From: Desulfobulbaceae bacterium UBA2213
Lineage (GTDB): Bacteria > Desulfobacterota > Desulfobulbia > Desulfobulbales > Desulfocapsaceae
DNA length: 7,481 nt
Assembly (NCBI GenBank): GCA_002327225.1
Contig: DCUN01000028.1
Location: 1 to 7,481, forward strand
Reading direction: 5' to 3'
Positions 1 through 5,938 of this stretch are shown here, piece after piece. The notes under the pieces were generated by a model that was not told the origin of the DNA, did not search any database, and was given only the letters and a program-made list of their open reading frames with translations. Position 1 is the first letter of the stretch, and each line of letters opens with the position of its first letter. Made by a program: the position numbers and the translations under genes.

Positions 1-1354
1 CGTTGCACTGGCCCATGTCGAGCAGCCGGGGGATTCCGTCTATGTCGCCCAGGTCTTTGTCGTAGAAGCGGTATTTACCGCACGCCAGGGTGAGGATGAC
101 CGTGTCGTCCGGGGCCTGCTCGACGAACTTGGTGTAGTAGTCGCGCCCGGGCTTGGCCCCGTCGCAGCCCCCTACCAGGAAGAAGTGGCGGATCCTGCCG
201 GTCTTGACCAGTTCGATGATCTTCTCGGCGTGGGAGAGAACCGCGTTGCGCATGAAGCCGACGTGCACGGTCTTCGCGGGAGCGTCCGCGGCGAAGCCGG
301 GCAGTTCCAGAGCCCGCTCGATGACGGCGCTGAAATCGCGACCCTCGATGTGCTTCACCCCCGGCGCGCCCACCACGGACGTGCTGAAGATGTTGTCGGC
401 ATACGTTTCCGGCGGTATCTGTATGCAATTGGTCGTCATGAGGATGGCGCCGGGGAAGTCCGCGAATTCTTTTTTCTGGTTCTGCCATGCTGTGCCGTAA
501 TGCCCGTAAAGATGCGGGTATTTTTTGAGTTCCGGGTAGCCGTGGCAGGGCAGCATTTCGCCGTGGGTGTAGATGGTGATCCCCTTGTCCTTGGTCTGCT
601 CCAGGAGCATGGCCAGATCTTTGAGGTCATGACCGGTGACCAGGATGCACTTGCCGGGGATGTGACCGAGCGGTACCGGGGTAGGGACGGGATGGCCGTA
701 GGTTCCGGTATTGCCGGCATCAAGCAGCTCCATGGCCCGGAGGTTAACCTCGCCGCATTTGAGGGCGAGAGCCACCAGCTGATTGAGATCCAGATCACCG
801 GTGAGGGCGGCCATGGCCTCATGGATATAGGCGTAGACAGCCTCATCTTCCTTACCGAGGATAGCGGCATGGTCGGCATAGGCGGCAAGGCCGCGCAGGC
901 CGTACATGGTGATTTGCTTCAGGGATTGCAGATCGGGATTGGCATCGAGGGTGGTGATGAAGTTGAGGGCCGCGCCTTGTGCTTCGAGTCCGGTCAGGGA
1001 ATCGGACGGGGCAAAGGTGGCGGCAGCAGCGCTGAAATCAATGGTGCCTCCAGCGGTCTTCACCTCTGCTTTCAGTGTTTCACGCAGGGCAAAGGCCTTG
1101 TGGATCAGGACACCAAAACGAGCCGGGTCAAAGTCCACATTGGTGAGGCAGGAAAAAATGGCCTCGCAGGTAAAACGATCAATAGCGTTGTCAATCACCC
1201 CGACCTTACGTCCGGCATCAGCCACCAGGCAAAGGCCCTGGACGGCATGGGTGAGAAGATCTTCGAGCCCGGCCACTTCCTCGTTCTTGCCGCAGACTCC
1301 GATGGTGGTGCAGGCGATTCCTTTGGCGGTCTGTTCACATTGATTGCAGTACAT
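1..1354 (-). CDS. hcp: Hybrid cluster protein (hydroxylamine reductase), 3'-truncated by window edge
   Basis: This cytoplasmic iron-sulfur enzyme reduces hydroxylamine in vitro and is known in several bacteria as a nitric oxide reductase/S-nitrosylase in nitrosative stress defence. 451 codons are visible; the family is about 540-550 residues, so roughly 90-100 are missing at the left edge. The N terminus begins MYCNQCEQTAKG with Cys3, Cys6, Cys15 and Cys21, the CX2CX8CX5C cubane motif of the strict-anaerobe class. By spacing, the hybrid-cluster ligands are His242 (GHD), Glu266 (GEM), Cys310 (TNC), Cys397 (GGCDG), Cys425 (ACGKYRF) and Cys450 (GQCN). These parallel His244, Glu268, Cys312, Cys406, Cys434 and Cys459 of the Desulfovibrio vulgaris protein; the last glutamate ligand lies outside. 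The ATG at 1354 follows an AAGGAGA ribosome binding site. Oddly, the last ~137 visible codons have about 90% G/C third positions against about 60% in the first hundred. Identification is near certain. Confidence 0.96.
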   Translation of the reverse strand, partial: MYCNQCEQTAKGIACTTIGVCGKNEEVAGLEDLLTHAVQGLCLVADAGRKVGVIDNAIDRFTCEAIFSCLTNVDFDPARFGVLIHKAFALRETLKAEVKTAGGTIDFSAAAATFAPSDSLTGLEAQGAALNFITTLDANPDLQSLKQITMYGLRGLAAYADHAAILGKEDEAVYAYIHEAMAALTGDLDLNQLVALALKCGEVNLRAMELLDAGNTGTYGHPVPTPVPLGHIPGKCILVTGHDLKDLAMLLEQTKDKGITIYTHGEMLPCHGYPELKKYPHLYGHYGTAWQNQKKEFADFPGAILMTTNCIQIPPETYADNIFSTSVVGAPGVKHIEGRDFSAVIERALELPGFAADAPAKTVHVGFMRNAVLSHAEKIIELVKTGRIRHFFLVGGCDGAKPGRDYYTKFVEQAPDDTVILTLACGKYRFYDKDLGDIDGIPRLLDMGQCN

Positions 1355-1397
1355 GGGTGTTCTCCTTGGTTGGGATGAATGAAGATGTTCTTTACCT

Positions 1398-1426
1398 ACT
1401 ATAGGTCATATCTTGCGCATTGTGAA
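1398..1426 (-). promoter_or_regulatory. Probable sigma70-type promoter of hcp
   Basis: Read on the minus strand, TTCACA (1426-1421) and TATAGT (1403-1398) each match the sigma70 consensus at five of six positions and are separated by exactly 17 bases. The predicted transcription start is near 1391, giving a leader of about 37 bases before the hcp ATG at 1354 with its AAGGAGA site. No activator palindrome overlaps these elements; the nearest FNR/HcpR-like site is about 180 bases upstream. The call rests on sequence pattern only. Confidence 0.55.
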
Positions 1427-1436
1427 AATATTTTTT

Positions 1437-1494
1437 AGTGACTTGCAGATTGTTTTCTTGTTTTTTGACAAGAAAACAATCTGCGAAAGTCACT
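1437..1494. repeat. Long near-perfect inverted repeat upstream of the hcp promoter
   Basis: The left arm is 1437-1460 and the right arm 1469-1494, enclosing an 8-base loop (TTTTTTGA). The arms pair over 24 bp: 16 consecutive pairs next to the loop, a two-base bulge (TC in the complement of the right arm), then 8 more. Neither strand has a T-run directly after the stem; the six T's at 1431-1436 lie on the wrong side for either direction, so this is not a standard intrinsic terminator. It begins 11 bases behind the -35 element of hcp. It could be a cruciform-forming regulatory site, the end of a lost mobile element or part of a structured RNA; the sequence does not decide between these. Confidence 0.85.
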
Positions 1495-1566
1495 TGTCCC
1501 GTTCGTCGGGGTTAGTACTTGGTGCATGTATATCTGAGACTTTATCGTTTATCGGAAGATATTTCT

Positions 1567-1580
1567 TTGATTTAGGTCAA
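1567..1580. promoter_or_regulatory. FNR/HcpR-type (CRP/FNR family) operator-like palindrome
   Basis: TTGATTTAGGTCAA is an inverted repeat of the form TTGAY-N4-RTCAA, matching the FNR consensus (TTGAT-N4-ATCAA) and the TTGAC-N4-GTCAA type proposed for HcpR in sulfate reducers, with one half of each kind. HcpR is known to regulate hcp in such bacteria, and hcp is the nearest real gene, but the site lies about 213 bases before its start codon and about 180 before the predicted transcription start. It could instead serve a plus-strand transcript over the small ORF at 1633. The match is good, but chance cannot be excluded for 14 bases. Confidence 0.45.
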
Positions 1581-1632
1581 GGAATGAATTTTTTTTATTT
1601 AAGCGTACCTTGAGCCTTAATTTTTTGTAAAC

Positions 1633-1731
1633 ATGAGGAGAAAAGGCAGCTGTTGGGTACAGATCCGCCAGCGGGAACACGACGCTCAGCAGACGGTCCA
1701 GGATTATGTGGCCGACATTGTTAAATTATAA
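1633..1731 (+). CDS. Possible small ORF or gene remnant, 32 residues, unknown function
   Basis: I do not recognise this ORF. An ATG opens 32 codons, beginning MRRKGSCWVQIRQ and ending VQDYVADIVKL, with one Cys and a helix-like, protein-looking second half. No Shine-Dalgarno sequence precedes the ATG; the GAGGAG lies just inside the ORF, at its second to fourth codons. An in-frame TAA at 1618-1620 prevents a longer reading frame. It starts about 53 bases downstream of the FNR/HcpR-like site in the same direction, which could make it an anaerobically induced small protein. It could equally be the surviving C terminus of a deleted gene. Confidence that it is translated is low. Confidence 0.25.
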   Translation: MRRKGSCWVQIRQREHDAQQTVQDYVADIVKL

Positions 1732-1810
1732 CAAGCGCTTACTGGATATGATGACCGCTCAGACAGGAAGGAGTAAGGTTTCGCTGAGGTTTTACGGTCT
1801 ATTTTGTCGA

Positions 1811-1848
1811 ATAAAAACAAAAACGCCTGCTCACAACGAGCAGGCGTT
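1811..1848 (-). terminator. Strong rho-independent terminator (minus strand)
   Basis: A perfect 11-bp GC-rich stem (1822-1832 with 1838-1848) closes a five-base loop. On the minus strand it is followed by TTTTTGTTTTTATT, a classic intrinsic terminator tail. On the plus strand it is followed by AAAGGAGG, so it works in one direction only. It implies a minus-strand transcript entering from above 1850, where today only a possible 37-residue ORF (2043-2156) and a 14-residue ORF (1984-2028) can be seen. Confidence 0.75.
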
Positions 1849-2042
1849 AAAGGAGGGGGAGGAGGAAAAATGAAGTCTATGTCATTTTCATTTTATTAAT
1901 CCAATAATTATGCCAATATGCTGTTAAGACAAGCAACTAATTAAAATAACGATACAATTGTCTTAATATGCAAAAAATAAACATCAAGCCTTTGCTACTT
2001 TTTTACCCCACTTATCAAGTAGGTGCATATTTTTTACTCACT

Positions 2043-2156
2043 TCATTCCCAGCTCAGAAGCATCAGACTGGCCATCGGCAGCAGTAGCAGAAAATACTTC
2101 ATGTTAGGGACGCGGAAAATCAAAATATACCATCTTGCTTCCCGTCTTCGGGCCAT
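2043..2156 (-). CDS. Possible small single-pass membrane protein, or truncated gene tail
   Basis: I do not recognise the family. An ATG at 2156, with GAGGTG nine bases upstream, opens 37 codons: a very basic start (MARRREAR), then WYILIFRVPNM, a hydrophobic stretch KYFLLLLPMASLMLL, and the end SWE. The frame stays open 17 codons further upstream, to a TAG at 2208-2210, and that extension also reads like protein (LLKRYDEDFTIEVRSK). The TAG lies about ten bases from the start of the tandem repeat at 2221, so a longer gene may have been cut by the repeat. The next minus-strand peptide, MHLLDKWGKKVAKA (1984-2028), is too short to call. A strong terminator follows at 1822-1848, consistent with a former or present small transcription unit. 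Gene status is uncertain. Confidence 0.35.
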   Translation of the reverse strand: MARRREARWYILIFRVPNMKYFLLLLPMASLMLLSWE

Positions 2157-2220
2157 CTTTGACCGCACCTCAATCGTAAAATCCTCGTCGTAGCGTTTTA
2201 AGAGATGCTATTTTTTTGGA

Positions 2221-2467
2221 CATTTTGAAAAAAGTACACAATTAACCACTATCATTCCGGCAGGCTTTTAGCCGGAATCCATGCCGCCGCAACCTTGTAA
2301 GCAATGGATCCCCGACAAAAAAACTCGGGGATGACAGAATGATAGAACGAAAATCCCAAAAAGGCCAGAGGGATCATAATCTCACGGTTTTCAATGTCCA
2401 AATTGCAGGCAACACTTTGTAATTATAAGCTTGGCTGTCACATCTCTGTGTAGATTTACGAGGTCTG
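2221..2467. repeat. Tandem intergenic repeat, copy 1 (MITE/REP-like, palindromic core)
   Basis: This 247-base unit is followed directly by a second copy at roughly 90% identity, judged by eye. The core, 2249-2345, is bounded by the 9-bp inverted repeat CTATCATTC/GAATGATAG. It contains two hairpins: ATTCCGGC/GCCGGAAT (2254-2261 with 2271-2278) and ATCCCCGA/TCGGGGAT (2308-2315 with 2325-2332). Related GGAATCCATG and CAATGGATCC blocks could also pair between them. Cores of the type TGTCATTCCGGC...GCCGGAATCC occur as dispersed palindromic repeats in many proteobacterial genomes. The roughly 120 bases after the core are also duplicated but more diverged. No open reading frame of note lies within. 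Confidence 0.85.
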
Positions 2468-2715
2468 CATTTTGGAAAAAGTACACATGTAACCACTGTC
2501 ATTCCGGCAGGATTTTAGCCGGAATCCATGCCGCCTTAACCTTGTAAGCAATGGATCCCCGACAAAAAAACTCGGGGATGACAGAGTGATAGAACGAAAA
2601 TCCCAAAAAAGCCAGAGGGATCATCATCTCACGGTTTTTAATGTTCAATTTACAGGCAAAACCTTGTAACTATTAGCTTTATCTATCACGTCTCTGTGTA
2701 GATATACGAGGTCTG
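2468..2715. repeat. Tandem intergenic repeat, copy 2
   Basis: This is the direct repeat of the preceding unit, with the same start (CATTTTG) and end (ACGAGGTCTG). The two internal hairpins are intact, including the identical ATCCCCGA...TCGGGGAT stem. Here the outer boundary pairs as TGTCAT/ATGACA, while the CTATCATTC/GAATGATAG pairing of copy 1 is lost to uncompensated changes. The copy ends five bases before the stop codon of the decayed RhuM-like gene, so one edge abuts former coding sequence. Confidence 0.85.
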
Positions 2716-2719
2716 TACA

Positions 2720-2970
2720 TTAGTATTTTCCGAGTCCTTTAAGCACAAAGCCTTCGTGCCGGTCTTCGCCCAAACGGGTTTTCTTCAGGGCCTGCAAACT
2801 GCCACCCTTGAAAAAGCTCGTCATCCATCGCAAAGCCCTTGATGGTGAACTCCTCGATGATGGTGGTCGCCAATTTGCGGAACTTTACGGCACGTTCTGA
2901 GTTGACCTTGAAGCCGACGGCGATGAGCGGACGATGGATGCCTCTAACCGCACCACGGGTTTGTATATGG
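2720..2970 (-). pseudogene. Frameshifted C-terminal remnant of a RhuM-family protein
   Basis: One minus-strand frame encodes IAVGFKVNSERAVKFRK followed by LATTIIEEFTIKGFAMDDE. This matches the conserved VGYRVNS-RG-FR-WAT...KGFAMDDERL block of the virulence RhuM family, which is often found on mobile or accessory DNA. After DDELF the frame breaks in a run of five T's (plus strand A5, 2811-2815). Removing one T restores KGGSLQALKKTRLGEDRHE and further sequence to a TAA at 2720-2722. Upstream of 2970 the N-terminal two thirds or more of the protein are missing, and the conserved tyrosine-rich stretch before IAVG looks shortened. It is therefore a dead fragment rather than a working gene; a sequencing indel could explain the frameshift but not the missing N terminus. 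The function of RhuM proteins is poorly known. The tail after DDELF is less clearly RhuM-like. Confidence 0.6.
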
Positions 2971-3034
2971 TAAGGCCAAATGGCGCAACGAACAGCAAAC
3001 TGGTTTTGAAAAATATGGCCGGAAAGAACGGTGA

Positions 3035-5824
3035 TCAGTCATCATGCGCACCCGACAAGTCTGACAATCCTGATGCCACTTGAATGGTTGTATGTTGCAA
3101 CTCTTTCACATTTTCCGCGCTCTGAGAAAGGGGAGCGGATATCACCATCTTTTCCAGTTTGTCAAAAGTGTATGTCGTGTCCTTCTGTAAATCAATATGC
3201 TGGGGGGTGACGGTGATTCCTGAGCTGGCCATGCTGGTAAAGGATTCGAAGGTAGCCCCCTCCATGTCGCAATGTTTTCTGGTGAGAATGGCAAAATCAT
3301 TGCCGTAGGCTCTGAAAATCATGGCCTCAGGATAATGGGCCTGCAGTTCGGCAGCGAACTCCTGGAAGAGGCGATTGCCTCGCTCCCAGCCCAGCCGTTT
3401 ATTGAATTCCACAACATTCTGCAGAGAGAGGATATGGAGGCAGCTGTATTCCAGTAGATTCTGATTGTTCTGCAGGAAAATTCTCAGATAATCTTCATTG
3501 AACAGTCCGGTCAGTTTGTCATTAAAGAAGTAGGAAAATCGTTTTTTCTCGATATCCGAGGTCGGAGCCTGGGTGATGGCCACCGGGCTTGTTGTTTCCC
3601 GGAGGGCCTTGAGAGCGGCGGCCACAACCTCAGGGTGAAACTGGCTGCCGCTGAGAGATTCAAGCTCAGCCAGGGCTTCCGGGATTTGTTTTCGTGATTT
3701 ATAGATACGGTTGGTGGTCATGGCATCGAAGGCATCGGCCACGGTGAGGATGCGGGAGAGAAAGGGGATTTGAGTGTCATGCAGTCCGTCAGGATAGCCC
3801 TGTCCGTCATGTCGTTCATGATGGTGGAGAATGATCTCGGCCAGATCGCGGTACATCTCAATATTGGAAAGCATCTCATGGCCGGCAGCGGCGTGCAGTT
3901 TGATCAGGTCGTAGTCGAGACTGTTGAGCTTCCCTGGTTTGAGGAGAACTGAATCAGGAGTGGCTATCTTGCCGATATCATGGAGGATGGCAGCCTTGTA
4001 CAGTTTTGCTGTCTCCTGGTCGGCAACGCCCATTGCCCTGGCTATCTGCTGACAATACCTGGCCACGCGCTCCGTGTGGCCGGCGGTATAGGTGTCCCGG
4101 TGCTCAATCATGTCGACAAAGGTGAAAATCGTTTCTTCATAATTGGCCGCTCGTTCGATCGTCAATCTGGCGACTTCCTCCCGGTGGCGAAAGGAGCCGA
4201 TAGCAAAACCGAGATCCCCGGTCAGTTCTTCGAGCATGGCGATCTCTTCCTGTTCAAATCCCTCTTTCAGCCAGGTATAGATCGTCAGCGTACCGAGTGG
4301 CCTGGCCGATTCTCTGGCCCGCAAGGGGAGGGCGATGGCTGATTGAAATCCTTTAATCTCGGCCTGATCCCGCCAGGGAGTAAGATCCTGACCATGGTTG
4401 CGGTCGCTGATTACGATGGCGTCTTCGCGGACGCATCTGGCTGTCGGGCTCTGATAAAAGGGAAGTTCCGGGTCATTGACCGCATACGGGGGTGGGGCCA
4501 GGTATTTTTCGAAATAATCAGGACTGTATATCTTGTAAATTTCATTCTTATCCAGCAGGCCGATCCAGGAGAAGCCATAGTGCCCATGCTGGACAAAGAG
4601 TTCGCACGATTCTTTGAGCAGGATATCCAGATCGGGCGAGGTAATCAGCAGTTTATTGATGTCGGCCACGGTCTGCAGGATGCCCTTGAGGTAGATCTGT
4701 TGATCGAGGAGGGTGTTGATCTTTTCCGTTCGTTGCGCCACCTTGGACTCAAGGGTGACGTTCAATCTGTCCACTTCCAGTTTCTTCTTCTGCAGGATGC
4801 GGTTGAGAAGAAAAATGTACCATGTGGCGGACAGGACCAAGCAGGCTGCCAGTCCCATGAGGCTGAGTTGTCGCCAGTAGCGGGAGAGGACGTCCGTAAG
4901 GGAAAATTTCCCATAGTCTTTATAAGGACCGATCTTAAGCTCAAGCAGGCAGTCATGTACCGGCTGATAGTTCAAGGGGATGGTCCAGCCTGCCGATTGA
5001 CTGGCCATGGCCGCCGGGTCGCTGCTCTCCATCGTCATCAGGGCACCGGCCACCAGTCGCGAAAGCCGGTCTGGTGTGCTCCTGATGGCGGCCATAGGCC
5101 ATTCAGGGTAGAGCGTGGTGCTGACAAGAAAAGGGAAGCCGTCTTCGGTCTGCCGGGCCTGCTGATTCAATATTTTTACTTGCGTCAGGCGGAGTGTTCC
5201 CCTCTCCGCCATCCGTTCAAGGGTGTCGGTGCGTACGGTTCCAGCGTCAACTGTGCCGGCCAGTACGGCCATAACCACACCCTCGTGGGTGCCGCCATAG
5301 CGGAGAGATTGAAAATCGGTGAACGGATCAATGTCTTGTTTGAAAAACTCCCGCCAGGCCACAATCCAGCCACCAAAAGATAGCGGGTCCACCGCCATGA
5401 AGGATTTTCCCTTGAGGTCGTTGAGGGTGTTGAGGTCATGGCGGTCAGCCTTGGTGAAAATTACGCCGCCAAAGATGGTGGTCTGTTGACCGGGGAGGTG
5501 CTGGTTGATCAGGGTGGCGATGCGGCTGATCCCGTAGAACTGTTCCAGTTCCACATACAGGGACGAGTTGGTCAGTATGAAATCGACCCTCCCCTGGTGT
5601 GCGGCCTCATGAATTTCCTTGAATCCCAGGGGGACGATAGTGAAACGATACGCGGGGAGTCTGGTGGAGAGATAGTCGGCCGTGGCTGTCCATTTTCTTA
5701 CAGCAATATCCTCGCCGCTCTTGGCGAGGACACCAATGGATACGATTTGCACTTCTGCCCACAGCAGAGAAGGCTGCAAGAGGAGGAGTAAAAGCAAGCA
5801 GGTCGTCCGGGCGATACCAGTCAT
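3035..5824 (-). CDS. PhnD-like sensor / GAF / HD-GYP / degenerate GGDEF signalling protein
   Basis: This is a likely membrane-bound c-di-GMP phosphodiesterase of about 929 residues. A signal peptide (residues 1-23, CLLLLLLLQPSLLWA) precedes a periplasmic PhnD/SsuA-type binding domain (about 24-315). Next come a transmembrane helix (about 320-340), a linker coiled coil (342-390), a GAF-like domain (about 380-550) and HD-GYP (about 563-735). The HD-GYP residues are complete: Glu574, His583, His615-Asp616, Lys619, His644, His668-His669, GYP 676-678 and Asp697. The C-terminal 150 residues resemble GGDEF (DKLTGL at 769), but the signature is YGNDF (840-844), so it is probably not a cyclase. The ligand is unknown; PhnD relatives bind phosphonates and other small anions. 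I prefer the ATG at 5824 (AGGA five bases upstream) because it gives a normal signal peptide. A GTG at 5884 with AAAGG would add 20 residues. The methyltransferase upstream ends 114 bases before this ATG, so cotranscription is possible. Confidence 0.9.
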   Translation of the reverse strand: MTGIARTTCLLLLLLLQPSLLWAEVQIVSIGVLAKSGEDIAVRKWTATADYLSTRLPAYRFTIVPLGFKEIHEAAHQGRVDFILTNSSLYVELEQFYGISRIATLINQHLPGQQTTIFGGVIFTKADRHDLNTLNDLKGKSFMAVDPLSFGGWIVAWREFFKQDIDPFTDFQSLRYGGTHEGVVMAVLAGTVDAGTVRTDTLERMAERGTLRLTQVKILNQQARQTEDGFPFLVSTTLYPEWPMAAIRSTPDRLSRLVAGALMTMESSDPAAMASQSAGWTIPLNYQPVHDCLLELKIGPYKDYGKFSLTDVLSRYWRQLSLMGLAACLVLSATWYIFLLNRILQKKKLEVDRLNVTLESKVAQRTEKINTLLDQQIYLKGILQTVADINKLLITSPDLDILLKESCELFVQHGHYGFSWIGLLDKNEIYKIYSPDYFEKYLAPPPYAVNDPELPFYQSPTARCVREDAIVISDRNHGQDLTPWRDQAEIKGFQSAIALPLRARESARPLGTLTIYTWLKEGFEQEEIAMLEELTGDLGFAIGSFRHREEVARLTIERAANYEETIFTFVDMIEHRDTYTAGHTERVARYCQQIARAMGVADQETAKLYKAAILHDIGKIATPDSVLLKPGKLNSLDYDLIKLHAAAGHEMLSNIEMYRDLAEIILHHHERHDGQGYPDGLHDTQIPFLSRILTVADAFDAMTTNRIYKSRKQIPEALAELESLSGSQFHPEVVAAALKALRETTSPVAITQAPTSDIEKKRFSYFFNDKLTGLFNEDYLRIFLQNNQNLLEYSCLHILSLQNVVEFNKRLGWERGNRLFQEFAAELQAHYPEAMIFRAYGNDFAILTRKHCDMEGATFESFTSMASSGITVTPQHIDLQKDTTYTFDKLEKMVISAPLSQSAENVKELQHTTIQVASGLSDLSGAHDD

Positions 5825-5938
5825 GGCCTTCCTGGAAAGATGTGAGAGGAGGAGAAGCGAGTGAGACGCCGTCTTGCGCCTCACAGCACTGCCTTTAAAG
5901 AACCCTTTTTAAAAGAATATCTTTATTCCCCTTCCAAA

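Larger units (their letters stand above)
1495..1821. other. Gene-poor interval between the palindrome and the terminator
   Basis: Apart from the FNR-like site (1567-1580) and the doubtful 32-codon ORF (1633-1731), this stretch shows no recognisable gene. Two short complementary blocks, GACCG/CGGTC and CTCAG/CTGAG, bracket about 1753-1800 and could form a weak, interrupted stem. I see no tRNA, insertion sequence end or longer reading frame. Confidence 0.5.

Noticed and set aside
185..1378. A 397-residue plus-strand open frame opposite hcp
   Set aside because: It is antisense to an unmistakable hcp gene with all ligand residues. The protein resembles no family and follows from the GC-rich codon pattern of the real gene.
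1413..1613. A 66-codon plus-strand open frame over the palindrome
   Set aside because: It runs through the inverted repeat and the hcp promoter. It has no ribosome binding site and its composition reflects AT-rich noncoding DNA.
1851..1900. A purine-rich AGGAGG run followed by a nine-codon plus-strand ORF (MKSMSFSFY)
   Set aside because: The ribosome binding site looks strong, but the peptide is too short, no gene follows it, and the run is next to a terminator of the opposite strand. A leader peptide would need a downstream gene.
2221..2715. CRISPR array
   Set aside because: There are only two long (~247 bp) adjacent copies with internal palindromes and no unique spacers of regular length; no cas genes are present.
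3000..3034. Terminator after the HD-GYP gene
   Set aside because: There is a short T-run on the minus strand, but I cannot find a convincing GC-rich stem just before it.
4343..5383. A 346-residue plus-strand open frame opposite the PhnD/GAF part of the signalling gene
   Set aside because: It is antisense to a multi-domain gene with clear motifs and has no coherent domain of its own.
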